Assembly: GCA_024276575.1 (NCBI GenBank)
Contig: JAJRWY010000196.1
Coordinates: forward strand, 1 to 32,555
Length of the DNA stretch: 32,555 nt
Source of the DNA: Candidatus Binatota bacterium
GTDB lineage: Bacteria; Desulfobacterota; Binatia; UBA1149; CAITLU01
Reading direction: 5' to 3'
How positions within the stretch are numbered: the stretch's first letter is position 1; every line of letters begins with the position of its first letter. This document shows positions 19,055 through 27,684 of this stretch, in pieces. The translations under genes were made by a program, and so were the position numbers. The notes below the pieces were generated by a model, which saw only the letters and a program-made list of their open reading frames with translations, was not told where the DNA came from and ran no database searches.

Positions 19055-20245
19055 ATGGATTTTTCTTACACCCCTGAGCAGCAGAGTTTTCGAAACGAAC
19101 TGAGGTCGTGGCTGGAGGCTAGACGCGAGGAAGGGAGAATTCCTCCCAACGCCCATGACTCTTTGGATGAAGTAGTAGCGCGCGGGCGCCTTTGGCAAAA
19201 AACCTTGGCGGAGGCCGGTTGGTGTGGAATTCACTGGCCGGCGGAGTACGGCGGACGCGGCGCGGGCTTGATCGAGCAGATAATCTTCCAGGAAGAGCTG
19301 GCGAGGATCGGCTCGCCGCAGTTGATCAACCTGCTGGCGCTGTCGATGGTCGGGCCGGTTATCATCGCCCATGGCAGTGAGGCGCAGAAAAGGCGCTATC
19401 TGAGACCCATAATGACCGCAGAAGAATTGTGGTGCCAGGGGTACAGCGAACCCGGGGCCGGTTCCGATCTGGCCGCGCTGTCGACCAGGGCACTACGCTA
19501 CGGCGACGACTATGTAATTGACGGCCGCAAAGTTTGGACCAGCTACGCGCAGTACGCTGATTTTTGCATCGTACTTGCGCGCACGGACAAACAAGCGCCA
19601 AAGCACAAGGGTATAACCATGTTCATCGTGGATATGCACAGTGCGGGTATACAGGTGTCGCCGCTCAAGCAGATGAGCGGCGACAGTGAGTTTAATGAGG
19701 TTCTGTTCGAAGAAGTCAGAGTTCCCAGCGAGAACATTATCGGCGGGGAGGGCGAGGGGTGGAATATGACGGTTGCGATGCTGATGCACGAACGCGCCAC
19801 TCTGACCTTTCAACGGCAACTTCAATCGCGGGTCGCGCTCGATGAATTGCTCGACTTTGCCCGCGAATTTATGGTCGCGGGCAGGACCGCCGCCTCGGAT
19901 CCGGTGTTGCGCCAATCGCTTGCGCAAGCCTATATTGATAGTGAAGCGATGCGTCTGACGGCTTTACGCCACCTTACCAAGCAACTGCGCGGTGGCCAGC
20001 CCGGTCCTGAGGGATCGATGGAGAAGCTGTTCTGGAGCGAGATGTTCCAGCGCATGATGACCACCGCCAACCATCTCTGCGGTGCCTATTCGATGCTTGC
20101 TCCGGGAGATCCTAGAGCCCCGATGGAAGGCCGCTGGCCTTATCTGATGCTCTATTCGCGAGGGCGTACGATTGCCGCGGGAAGCTCCGAGATACAAAGA
20201 AACATCATCGCCCAGCGAGTGTTGGGGCTTCCCAAGGCAAGTTGA
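19055..20245 (+). CDS. Acyl-CoA dehydrogenase (FadE/CaiA-like)
   Basis: The 396-residue product is a second acyl-CoA dehydrogenase from a different subfamily than the one at 15412. It starts MDFSYTPEQQSFRNELRSWL. WCGIHWPAEYGGRG follows, then the flavin motif CQGYSEPGAGSDLAAL. The C-terminus is RGRTIAAGSSEIQRNIIAQR, resembling CaiA and actinobacterial FadE enzymes that often act on CoA esters of sterols or branched acids. In this type the base is placed differently from the IYEGT glutamate. GGAG lies upstream of the ATG at 19055. It may form a set with the DUF1329 and OmpA-like genes. Confidence 0.92.
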   Translation: MDFSYTPEQQSFRNELRSWLEARREEGRIPPNAHDSLDEVVARGRLWQKTLAEAGWCGIHWPAEYGGRGAGLIEQIIFQEELARIGSPQLINLLALSMVGPVIIAHGSEAQKRRYLRPIMTAEELWCQGYSEPGAGSDLAALSTRALRYGDDYVIDGRKVWTSYAQYADFCIVLARTDKQAPKHKGITMFIVDMHSAGIQVSPLKQMSGDSEFNEVLFEEVRVPSENIIGGEGEGWNMTVAMLMHERATLTFQRQLQSRVALDELLDFAREFMVAGRTAASDPVLRQSLAQAYIDSEAMRLTALRHLTKQLRGGQPGPEGSMEKLFWSEMFQRMMTTANHLCGAYSMLAPGDPRAPMEGRWPYLMLYSRGRTIAAGSSEIQRNIIAQRVLGLPKAS

Positions 20246-20437
20246 CGAGCCGCGATACCGGGGTGGGGTTCGTCAACGCTGCCGGGCAACCTGGGCGCGG
20301 GCCGGGCTGGAAGGACGCAGTAATTCCAAGCCGCCGCCAGCACCCTGCTGCTCCGCTTGCTCTGGCTACAGCGGGACCGCTCTTGGCGCTACCGCTCGAA
20401 TTCCAGGCCTCAGTCTTGGGCTTGTTTCGTTGGCAGC

Positions 20438-20944
20438 CTATCCGGTTTTTCGGAGGCGTCGGCGCTCGCGTTTGGCGTTGATGCTATGGCGCCGGCCGTT
20501 TACGCGGCGGAATGGAAAACGGTAGACTTGCCCTTTCATTCCTTCGCGCGATGCCCGCTCTCGCCATTTATTGAGTCCCGAGCGCAAGTACTCAGGTTCC
20601 ATATCCAGAGCTTCGCAGATGCTAGCGAAAGAGAAGGGCCAGCTCATGTCGTCGGATTCCAGCCATGCCTGAACCTCGTTACGGTCAGGGGACTCTTCTT
20701 CTTCGCTGCTGCTACGTGAGGGTTGTACATAGGCGCGTTGATAGGCGGCGATAGCATCTTCGAGAACGGCGAGCATCAGACGTTTCTCAGGAACCAAAGA
20801 TGCTTCAGAGAAGATGCGGTCGAAAAACTGTAGCGGAGTCATGGTGTCCGGCTCTACCATGGTAAGAGAGGGATCCTCCACACATACGGTCTTCGACTTC
20901 CGCTTTTCCCCGCTTTCCTTTACTTGCTCGGCTCGTTCACTCAT
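20438..20944 (-). CDS. Conserved small protein with a WPFSFxxICEALxxxPxYLR motif
   Basis: The 168-residue product has a charged N-terminus, a helix LMLAVLEDAIAAYQRAYV, a Ser/Glu-rich linker, then AWLESDDMSWPFSFASICEA and LDMEPEYLRSGLNKWRER, and a very basic tail. From memory, proteins with this WPFSF...CEALG...P..LR block are common in deltaproteobacteria-like genomes and uncharacterised; the last part resembles a helix-turn-helix. It is cytoplasmic, with no signal or membrane segment. It lies 69 bases downstream of the MerR gene on the same strand, so it may share its promoter. It ends in TAG. Confidence 0.75.
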   Translation of the reverse strand: MSERAEQVKESGEKRKSKTVCVEDPSLTMVEPDTMTPLQFFDRIFSEASLVPEKRLMLAVLEDAIAAYQRAYVQPSRSSSEEEESPDRNEVQAWLESDDMSWPFSFASICEALDMEPEYLRSGLNKWRERASREGMKGQVYRFPFRRVNGRRHSINAKRERRRLRKTG

Positions 20945-21013
20945 TTGCTTCTCTCTCTTGCCGGCCCCCTGGCAACCGGACGTTTTCCTGACGTGTTCTC
21001 CGAATCGTTTTCC

Positions 21014-21796
21014 TCAACCGCTGCTCTCAGCAGTTTGGGTGTCTTGTGCAGCGCTGCTTTCCTCGCGCAAGTCCTGAATTGCCTTGAGCAAGAGCTTTCT
21101 GCGCAGCAGTACGATGAACTGCTCCGCCAGCTTCATGCTCGCGATGGCCACGTTTGCCACCCGGGCCGTGTCGTAGCGGCCGGTCACGCTTTGCGTGAAC
21201 ATCTTGAGTTCGTCGCGTGCGAGTTTGCCGATGCTTTCTACATAGATCGGCAGCGAGGTGGCGTGCGGGATCAAATCTTTGGTCAGTCCGGCTTTATCCA
21301 TCGCCAGGAAGGTCTCGAGCATCAACACGTCGTCGCCTTCGAAGTACTCAACACCATCACGAGTGACGGGTGACAGTACACCGAACTCGATTAGGAGATT
21401 GAGATCTTCCTCGGTGGTTCCATATCTGCTTTCGACCTCATCGCGCGGTATCGGTGCCTGCCCGGGTACGTAGTGGATGGCCTCGTAAAAGGTGCCTTCG
21501 AGGTTCAGTAGGGTTTCGACTTCGTGCGAGCTTATTACGCTGTTGTTGTGCTCGATGATGGCTTTGATCACGTCCAATGGCAGGAAACGCTTGGACTGCA
21601 ACTCTTTGATGAAACGAATCCGCGGGATGAAGGAGCGGTCGTAGTAGGCCATGTTGCGGCCCGTCTTCAGCGTAGGCTGAGCCAGCAAGCCCTGGCGGAT
21701 GTAGAATTTTATCGTTCCCGCCGCCACACCCGTTTCCCGGGCGAGATCAGAGATCTTCAGCAATCCTTCGCGCTTGCTCTTGGCTTGGGTTTCCAT
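21014..21796 (-). CDS. MerR-family transcriptional regulator
   Basis: The 260-residue product starts with a winged helix-turn-helix (residues about 12-80): KISDLARETGVAAGTIKFYI, then RFIKELQSKRFLPLDVIKAI. The family reads tetrameric inverted promoters. The C-terminal 180 residues are much longer than in metal-sensing MerR proteins and lack their cysteine pattern, so an organic ligand is likely. The acidic middle (TTEEDLNLLIEFGVLSP) resembles regulators found with fatty-acid genes. The ATG (21794-21796) has no ribosome-binding site; an operator-like repeat begins only eight bases upstream, so the mRNA may be leaderless or very short-leadered. Confidence 0.9.
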   Translation of the reverse strand: METQAKSKREGLLKISDLARETGVAAGTIKFYIRQGLLAQPTLKTGRNMAYYDRSFIPRIRFIKELQSKRFLPLDVIKAIIEHNNSVISSHEVETLLNLEGTFYEAIHYVPGQAPIPRDEVESRYGTTEEDLNLLIEFGVLSPVTRDGVEYFEGDDVLMLETFLAMDKAGLTKDLIPHATSLPIYVESIGKLARDELKMFTQSVTGRYDTARVANVAIASMKLAEQFIVLLRRKLLLKAIQDLREESSAAQDTQTAESSG

Positions 21797-21803
21797 CTTG
21801 GTA

Positions 21804-21840
21804 TTAGTAGATAGTAGGTAGTGCGACTATCTACTTACTA
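21804..21840. promoter_or_regulatory. Operator-like inverted and direct repeat upstream of the MerR gene
   Basis: The stretch is built of TAGTAGATAG and TAGTAGGTAGT on the plus strand, mirrored by CTATCTACTTACTA. Thus TAGTA-(A)GTAGATAG elements face each other around GTGCGA. A further TTAGTAGATG lies at about 21902. AT-rich, symmetric and next to a regulator gene, it is a good candidate for autoregulation. Confidence 0.6.
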
Positions 21841-22132
21841 GAGCGCGACGCGGGCTGTCAAGGACTAAATTCAGCGAGCCGAACAAAATCTCGGCGTGAG
21901 GGTTAGTAGATGCCGGACTAGCTGGCTTCAAGCGCCACAAGCACTTGAAATCATTGTGGTAACGTTTCAGACTTGAGAATCGTGATCTCCACGAGAGCAA
22001 ACTCTTACAGCCGAAATCCGACAGACTTTCGAGTTCCGATGGTTGTAAACAGTGTCTCTGGCTGCCATGGCGAAGTGGCGAGGCAGCAAAGGGGTGAAGA
22101 ACCGGGGACCCGTCGCGTGTCTCCCAGGCAGT
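21841..22132. other. Intergenic region, no gene seen
   Basis: With the operator before it, about 330 bases lie between the MerR gene and the methyltransferase gene. I see a 6-bp inverted repeat (CCACAA 21935-21940, TTGTGG 21954-21959) and no convincing gene; the minus-strand frames here run antisense or past the methyltransferase stop. Confidence 0.5.
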
Positions 22133-22807
22133 TCAGACTCCGCGTTCGGCGATCCAGACGATCTGGCGTGCACCCTTGCCGCGCCGCGCCCGCGGCCGCA
22201 GCTGCTCGGTCTGGAAGCCCGCTTTTTGCAGCCGCGCAGTGAAGCTGGGGTCTGCGGCCGCCGACCAAACGGCAAGTACGCCGTTGGGCCGCAGAGCCTG
22301 ATACGCGGCGGCCAAGCCGCTGGAAGTGTAAAGCCACTCGTTTTCCTTTCGGGTAAACGCGTCCGGGCCGTTATCGACGTCGAGCACGATGGCGTCATAG
22401 GGCCGGCAGTCGGATTTCAATATCTCGATAATATCGCCTTCGTAAACCGTGCTTCGCCGGTCACGTAGCGGGTGGCCGGCATATTCCCCGAGAGCGCCGC
22501 GGTTCCATGCGATTACGGCGGTCAACAATTCGGCCACGACCACGTCGGCGCCGGAGGGCAGGCAGCGTAGTGCGGTGGCCAGGGTAAAGCCCATGCCGAG
22601 TCCGCCGATCAGCACGCGGGGGCGGGAGCGGGTCGCGATCTTGGCGCAGGCAAGTTCGGCCAAAGCGTCCTCGGATCCGTGTCCGCGTGTGTTCATCAGC
22701 ACGCCGCTTCCCGCGACGCGTATGGAGAAATCCTTGTCGTGGCGAAAAAGTTGAAGGGTAGCACCGCCGGGGATATCCGCGGTATCAACCAGCGTCCAGG
22801 CGATCAT
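22133..22807 (-). CDS. Spermidine-synthase-like SAM-dependent methyltransferase
   Basis: The 224-residue product has the Rossmann fold of spermidine synthases: RVLIGGLGMGFTLATALR (glycine loop, residues 68-73), VVVAELLTAVIAWNRG (acidic residue after strand 2) and YDAIVLDVDNGPDAFT. It lacks the N-terminal beta domain of full spermidine synthases, so polyamine synthesis is not assured; such short forms are usually annotated only as spermidine synthase family. It is the next gene after lpxA on the same strand, and the two lie in one reading frame separated by a single TAG and 36 open codons. Confidence 0.75.
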   Translation of the reverse strand: MIAWTLVDTADIPGGATLQLFRHDKDFSIRVAGSGVLMNTRGHGSEDALAELACAKIATRSRPRVLIGGLGMGFTLATALRCLPSGADVVVAELLTAVIAWNRGALGEYAGHPLRDRRSTVYEGDIIEILKSDCRPYDAIVLDVDNGPDAFTRKENEWLYTSSGLAAAYQALRPNGVLAVWSAAADPSFTARLQKAGFQTEQLRPRARRGKGARQIVWIAERGV

Positions 22808-22915
22808 CGCACTCGTGTCCGGGCTTGTCCCGGCAGCGGTCTCCGGGTGTTGACGCCGGCTAGGGCCGGATGGTAGCAGGACGTTACCCAGTAGGCACAG
22901 GGCCCGGCCATCGTG

Positions 22916-23713
22916 CTACTTGCGGCGGCGGTCCGGCGTGCTGCGGCAGATGCCGCGCGCAGAGGCCTCGATGAAGTCGATGTACTCACTAACGATCGCC
23001 TTTTCGCTACGTTTGGCCAGTGCGGCGAGCATTTCCGGCCTAGTTAGCCGCCGCGTCGACAGGGTGCGGTAGACCCATTTCACGTCGGCGATTTCTTCGG
23101 CCGGCATGCCGCTTCGCCTCAGGCCGACCATGTTGACCGTGGAAGCGTAATTTATGCCGGTAATCATGAACCACGGAGGCACGTCGAGAGTGGGTCCGGT
23201 AAGCCCGGAGATCATCGCCCCGCGGCCGACGTGCACATGCTGGTGAACCGCGGCATTGCCGCCGATGACTACACGGTCGTCGATGCGCACGTGGCCGCCG
23301 AGTAAGACTCCGTTGACCAACACACAATGGTCGGCTATCGAGCTGTCATGGCCGACGTGCGAGTTGACCATGAAGTAGTTACGGTTTCCGATTCGTGTCG
23401 GTTGCTCTTCGCCCATGGCGCGGTGCACGGTTACACCCTCTCGGAAGATGTTGCCGTTTCCGATCCGAGTTCCCGGTCCCGGACGGTCATGGTCGGAATC
23501 CGACCACTGCGGTGCGAAACCGATCGATGCGCCGGGGTAGACGCTGTTGGCCGTACCTAATTCCAGCGGTCCTTGCAGCACTACATTGCCGATCAAGCGC
23601 GTGCCCGCGCCGATGCGAAGGGGACCCTTCAATACGCAATAGGGGCCGATGACGACGTCGTCACCGAGATCGATCTCACCCTCGAGCAATGCCGTGGGAT
23701 GAAGCTCAGCCAT
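22916..23713 (-). CDS. lpxA: LpxA-type acyl-ACP-UDP-N-acetylglucosamine O-acyltransferase
   Basis: LpxA starts lipid A synthesis by moving a hydroxyacyl chain from ACP to UDP-GlcNAc. The 265-residue product is a left-handed beta-helix of hexapeptide repeats (GDDVVIGPYCVLKGPLRIGA). It keeps the catalytic histidine as His122 in NSHVGHDSSIADHC, plus His119 and His141, and VVIGGNAAVHQHVHVG. The C-terminal helices end FIEASARGICR. Differences from the usual enzyme (IGFAPQWSD for IGxxPQDLK, VTVHRAMGEEQ for VTIHRGT) and the absence of lpxD, fabZ and lpxB suggest a divergent or second copy. It ends in TAG after the expected family end. Confidence 0.82.
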   Translation of the reverse strand: MAELHPTALLEGEIDLGDDVVIGPYCVLKGPLRIGAGTRLIGNVVLQGPLELGTANSVYPGASIGFAPQWSDSDHDRPGPGTRIGNGNIFREGVTVHRAMGEEQPTRIGNRNYFMVNSHVGHDSSIADHCVLVNGVLLGGHVRIDDRVVIGGNAAVHQHVHVGRGAMISGLTGPTLDVPPWFMITGINYASTVNMVGLRRSGMPAEEIADVKWVYRTLSTRRLTRPEMLAALAKRSEKAIVSEYIDFIEASARGICRSTPDRRRK

Positions 23714-23821
23714 GCGGCGGACACTAGCGCGGTCTTGGCGGCGATTCGACCGTGGTGCCGCCGCGCCGCCGCCCGCCGCCGCATTCTTCGACTACGCCCC
23801 GGCCGCTGCTCCGGCTACAAT

Positions 23822-24907
23822 GTGACGGTGAGAAAACGCAATCGCCAGCCGCCGGTTCTGGCACCGGCCTTGGCCTTGGCCTGCGGCCTTGTTGCTGCAT
23901 GTACTCCGGTCTCGAAATCCTTCGAGGTGAACAGCGGCGAACTGATTAGTTGCGAGGAAGCCAACCGTTTCGTTTTCGAGACTGTGGTGTCGATGGATAT
24001 GGAAGTGACCGCTTTTTCCAAAGCGCGGCCGGGAGTACCGGGAAAGATCGTCGCGCGCAGCGCCAATCCGGCCAACAAACGCGCGGGGGAGGTGGTCATA
24101 AGCTGCGAAGCGGATGGAGTTCATATCGACCCCCGGCAATTCGGGCTCGACCAGGACATGAGCTTCGAGCGCGGCTTGTTCCTCGGAATCACCGGCCGCG
24201 CCGGCTTGCTTGTCGGCCGCGGTGTCATCAAGGGCCGGCGTGGAGTTCCGTCGCCGGCGGGTGCCGCTGTGTCTGCGGCGGAGGCGGGAGCCATGGAGCG
24301 AGCGCGGGCGAGTATCCTGTCTTCCCACGATGCCGGCGCCCGGGGCGATGCTGCCGGTTCTGCAGCGGTGAAGACGCTTCCGGGTTCGGGCGGCCGCGCT
24401 ACTGCCCTTGCGAAATCGCGGGGAAGTTCTCCACCTGCCGTAGCCAAGCCGCCGGTCTCGCGCGGGACCTCGGGTGGTTTCTCGGTGGAACTGCAACCGC
24501 AACGCGGTTTCGCGACGGTACTTGATTTCGAGGCGGACGTCAGCGCGGCGGGGATACTTCCGATCAAGATTCGCGTGCGTAACGAGGGGAGCAACATTTA
24601 CGAGTTCGATCCCGCGGATGTCGTAGTGCGCGTGCGCGGCTCGCGCAGCAAGGCCAAGCCTTTGAGCGTGCGTGAAGCCGTAGCGCGTCTGCGAGCGGCG
24701 GGTGGTTCCGGGAAGAACCCGGATATCGGTGATGTTGCCGCGGCCGCCCGGATAATCGAGAAAGGAGAAATCCGTGCGGCTCGGCTTCCACCGGGGGCAC
24801 AGCTTTCGGGTTATCTCTACTATGCGGTGGGTGACTATGATCGTGCGACGTTGAGAGTGGTGGACGTGGCGACCGGAGAGACCGAGGGTTTCATGATTCA
24901 GTTTTGA
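23822..24907 (+). CDS. Putative lipoprotein of unknown function
   Basis: The 361-residue product begins with basic residues (VRKRNRQ), a hydrophobic stretch and the lipobox LVAAC, so it is probably a lipoprotein. I chose the GTG at 23822 (another GTG is at 23828); the frame is open back to 23573, but that part is antisense to lpxA. A Pro/Ala/Ser-rich linker fills about residues 150-230. The C-terminal half is a beta-rich domain (VLDFEADVSAAGILPIKIRV, LPPGAQLSGYLYYAVGDYDR) resembling Ig-like domains seen in lipoproteins. I recognise no family. Its end overlaps the convergent TPR gene by 10 bases. Confidence 0.7.
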   Translation: MTVRKRNRQPPVLAPALALACGLVAACTPVSKSFEVNSGELISCEEANRFVFETVVSMDMEVTAFSKARPGVPGKIVARSANPANKRAGEVVISCEADGVHIDPRQFGLDQDMSFERGLFLGITGRAGLLVGRGVIKGRRGVPSPAGAAVSAAEAGAMERARASILSSHDAGARGDAAGSAAVKTLPGSGGRATALAKSRGSSPPAVAKPPVSRGTSGGFSVELQPQRGFATVLDFEADVSAAGILPIKIRVRNEGSNIYEFDPADVVVRVRGSRSKAKPLSVREAVARLRAAGGSGKNPDIGDVAAAARIIEKGEIRAARLPPGAQLSGYLYYAVGDYDRATLRVVDVATGETEGFMIQF

Positions 24908-27225
24908 CCCAGGCCCGCAGTATCGCGCCTGAGATCGGCGACCAAGCTCTCCAAACCGGCCAGGCCTTCGGAAACTTCTTGCACACGCGCATCGGCGAGC
25001 ACCCGTTCGTATATGGCCAGGGCTACGCGCCGCGCACGCAAGGCTCCTTCGGCGTCGCCGTCCTGCTCGCGCATGGCGGCCTCGTTCAAGAAGGCTATGC
25101 CCAGCTTCTTGAGGCTCTTGCGGCCGTACTCGCCGATGTCTTTCAGAGCCAGAAGCCGTTCCAGTTCAGCGCCGGCGGCATCCATGTCGCCGAGCACGCG
25201 GTAGGCGACCACGCGCAGCGACAGCAGCTCCGGTAGCCGCTTGGTCTCTTTGGGGAAACGCTGCTCGAACCCCTCGAGGCGGCGCAGCCGCTCCTTCATG
25301 TTGCCCCCGTCGATCTTGGCTACCAGTGATGCCCCCATTATCACCGCGTGAGCCTCCATAGGCGCGAGCAGGGAGAGTTGCGAAGCGGTGTTCTTCTTGC
25401 TTTCACGGAAAGCCGAGGCTTCGCTCAGAAAAACATCCACCGCTTCCAGGGCCGCACGTGCCTGTTCAGCGGGGACGGCGGCACTTTCGGGCAACTCCTC
25501 CACCTGGCGGAAAGCACATTCGGCCGCGAGGAAGGCGGCTTTCAATCGAAAAGACGTTTCTCCGCGCACCTTCGAGAACGCTTCAGCGCAAGCCGCGTAA
25601 TCGCCGGCGTCGCGCCGCCATTCGCCGAGTCTGAACCACGCTTCGTAAGCGTTGTCGTGGCTGGGGGATATTTGAAGAAAGGAGTTGAGGGCGGAGATGT
25701 AGCGCCGTGCGGACTCGCTAGCGGGTCCCTTACCGGATCTCAAATAGAGTGACTCTGCGGCCTTGAAACGCAGGTAGGCCGCTTTGGGCAGGTAGGCGTG
25801 GCCGCTCTTGGCCGACTCGATGAAAGCGCTGAGCAATTCTAGGGCGCCTTCGTAGTCGCCGTCGTGGAAAGCGCAGAAGCCCAATCCGTAGCGCGATTCC
25901 GAAGTGTAAGCCCCACGCTCGATGAGCGAGCGGTACAGCAGGGCTGCAGAGGCACAGTCTCCCCGGCGCCGCTCGGACTCGGCTACCAGCCAGGTGATGA
26001 AGGCGGTCGGTGATTGCGAGGCCCACAGCCCGGGATTGCGGATGCCGGCGTCGATCAACTGCAGGGCTTTGGTCTTCCAGTAGCTTCCGCTCTTATAAAG
26101 AGTTTCCAGCAGCTTGGCCGCTTCGTCCCGGTATTGCCTAATCAGGCTGCTATCGGATGAGGGAGCGTCGAGCGCCAGCAATAAAGCCTTGGTCCTGAGG
26201 AAGCGGATCTGCTCGAGAACTTCACCGCGCGGGGATCCCTCGATCAAGCGCGCCGTTACTTTCAAAGCGGCCGCCACTTTGTTCGCCGACATCAGGCTTT
26301 CGGCCAGGGCGATGCGCACGCGTTGGGCGAGTTCTGGCGGCGGCGAGGCTGCCAAGATGGCGTTGAAGTCGGCGACTGCCTCCTCATGGCGTTTGAGCGT
26401 CTTGTTGGCTAGGCCGCGGCCGAACAGGGACTCTTGCGCCAGTTCGGTATCGGGGCTGTATACGAATTCACTGAAACCGCTGCGAGCGGCAAGTAAGTGT
26501 TGCTTGCGTTTCGTGGTCGAGCGCTCGAAGCGCATCGCGATCTCGTAGTGAAGCCAATTGATGCGGTATAGAAGCCGCATTGCGAGCAGTTCCCGTTCTC
26601 TCCAGGCGGCACTGTCCTGTACGGCTTCAAGGTCGCCGTCGGCCTCTATGACCTCGGCTTGCATTCGTTCCAGAACTTTCGTGTAGCGCGCGCGGGTCCG
26701 CTCGGCCAAGCTCAGCAAACGCGCCGCTTGTTCTGAGAGTTTGGCTCCTTCCGCAGCGGCCTCGTGGAAGCCGTCGCAGAGAGAATCGATGCGATCGACC
26801 AGGGCGGCTTCAGCCTCGGCGCTCCAAGGTTGGGCGGCAATGACTTTTGCCTGTTTTTCGGCGGACGACAGTTGCGCGGTCAGAGCTCGAGTCGAGGATG
26901 CTGCGGCGTTTAGCGCGAGCAGAGACAAGGCGGAAGCAAGCAGCAATGCCCCCCCAGGATACGAAAGCCGCAGTGGCTGCAGCAGCCGCCACCATCGCGT
27001 CGGCCGTGAGGGCTGTGCCGGCCGCGCTAGCCGCATCCGTTGCGTCAACCGCACCGGTCGCGCTAGCCGCCACCATTGCAACAGTTGTGTGAGTCGCAGT
27101 AGCGGCGAGTATGATGCTGGCGAACGCATCGGCGAGGGTGGGGTTGGCCGCCGGCCGCCGGCCTGCCCGGCCTTCAGAGGGCCGCCGGCCGGGTTTCGAG
27201 TGGCTGTACGGTAACGGGTGTTCAT
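24898..27225 (-). CDS. Large TPR-repeat membrane-anchored protein of the ExbB/ExbD operon
   Basis: The 775-residue product starts at an ATG (27223-27225) overlapping the preceding ExbD stop as ATGA. The cytoplasmic N-terminus (about 40-88) is rich in Arg, Trp and Pro with repeated RLARP and RWWRL units. One membrane segment follows (about 91-110, GGALLLASALSLLALNAAAS), so the rest is periplasmic. From about 110 to the end it is nearly all helical, with tetratricopeptide-like pairs such as ESLFGRGLANKTLKRHEEAV, YGLGFCAFHDGDYEGALELL and AWFRLGEWRRDAGDYAACAE. TPR domains scaffold protein complexes, so it probably docks partners of the motor. Last gene of the operon. Confidence 0.85.
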   Translation of the reverse strand: MNTRYRTATRNPAGGPLKAGQAGGRRPTPPSPMRSPASYSPLLRLTQLLQWWRLARPVRLTQRMRLARPAQPSRPTRWWRLLQPLRLSYPGGALLLASALSLLALNAAASSTRALTAQLSSAEKQAKVIAAQPWSAEAEAALVDRIDSLCDGFHEAAAEGAKLSEQAARLLSLAERTRARYTKVLERMQAEVIEADGDLEAVQDSAAWRERELLAMRLLYRINWLHYEIAMRFERSTTKRKQHLLAARSGFSEFVYSPDTELAQESLFGRGLANKTLKRHEEAVADFNAILAASPPPELAQRVRIALAESLMSANKVAAALKVTARLIEGSPRGEVLEQIRFLRTKALLLALDAPSSDSSLIRQYRDEAAKLLETLYKSGSYWKTKALQLIDAGIRNPGLWASQSPTAFITWLVAESERRRGDCASAALLYRSLIERGAYTSESRYGLGFCAFHDGDYEGALELLSAFIESAKSGHAYLPKAAYLRFKAAESLYLRSGKGPASESARRYISALNSFLQISPSHDNAYEAWFRLGEWRRDAGDYAACAEAFSKVRGETSFRLKAAFLAAECAFRQVEELPESAAVPAEQARAALEAVDVFLSEASAFRESKKNTASQLSLLAPMEAHAVIMGASLVAKIDGGNMKERLRRLEGFEQRFPKETKRLPELLSLRVVAYRVLGDMDAAGAELERLLALKDIGEYGRKSLKKLGIAFLNEAAMREQDGDAEGALRARRVALAIYERVLADARVQEVSEGLAGLESLVADLRRDTAGLGQN
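26979..27070. repeat. Imperfect Ala/Arg-coding repeats in the TPR gene
   Basis: GCGCTAGCCGC occurs at 27024-27034 and 27060-27070 (36 bases apart), with a looser copy GCAGCAGCCGC at 26979-26989 (45 bases earlier). All spacings are multiples of nine, so the reading frame is kept. They encode the RLARP/RWWRL units before the membrane segment. Confidence 0.5.
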
Positions 27226-27677
27226 GATCGCGGGGCCGCTCCCGGCATCGCGCCGCCCGTCGAAATCGGGAAGACCACCTGTCTGAGTTCGAGTTTCAAG
27301 CAAGTGTTGTAGAGGCCGATGACGTAGTCGTAGACGACGTTGGGCCCGGCATCGATGACGATCATTGAATCCTTGGACAAAGAAGCCAGGTGGTCACGCA
27401 CCGCGCCCGCATCGCTGACCGGCCAATCGTCGATGAAAAACTGTACTTGCTCCCCTGTCTGCACCAGGCGCACGATAGTTTCCTTCTTGGGATCGGTGAC
27501 GTCCTGCTCTTTGCGGTCTTCTCCGAGTGCGAGTTCCGAAGGCAGCAAGCCCTCCACGGTGCTCAGGCTGATGGTAAAGACGAAGTAAGTAAGCAGCAGA
27601 AACACGGCGTCGATCAGGGGGCCGAGCTGTAGCTCGAGCTTGGCCTGGGCTGGGCGCGCTTTGTGTGAAGCTCTCAC
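27222..27677 (-). CDS. ExbD/TolR-family proton-channel protein (second copy)
   Basis: ExbD/TolR proteins form, with ExbB/TolQ, a proton-driven motor in the inner membrane. The 151-residue product has one N-terminal membrane segment, LGPLIDAVFLLLTYFVFTIS, with the essential aspartate Asp23, and a periplasmic domain ending in YDYVIGLYNTCLKLELRQV. It starts with GTG (27675-27677), 7 bases after the repeat mini-ORF, and its stop overlaps the TPR gene start. The Cys/Gly-rich tail (STGGAMPGAAPRS) is not usual. Confidence 0.9.
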   Translation of the reverse strand: MRASHKARPAQAKLELQLGPLIDAVFLLLTYFVFTISLSTVEGLLPSELALGEDRKEQDVTDPKKETIVRLVQTGEQVQFFIDDWPVSDAGAVRDHLASLSKDSMIVIDAGPNVVYDYVIGLYNTCLKLELRQVVFPISTGGAMPGAAPRS

Positions 27678-27684
27678 CGTATCT

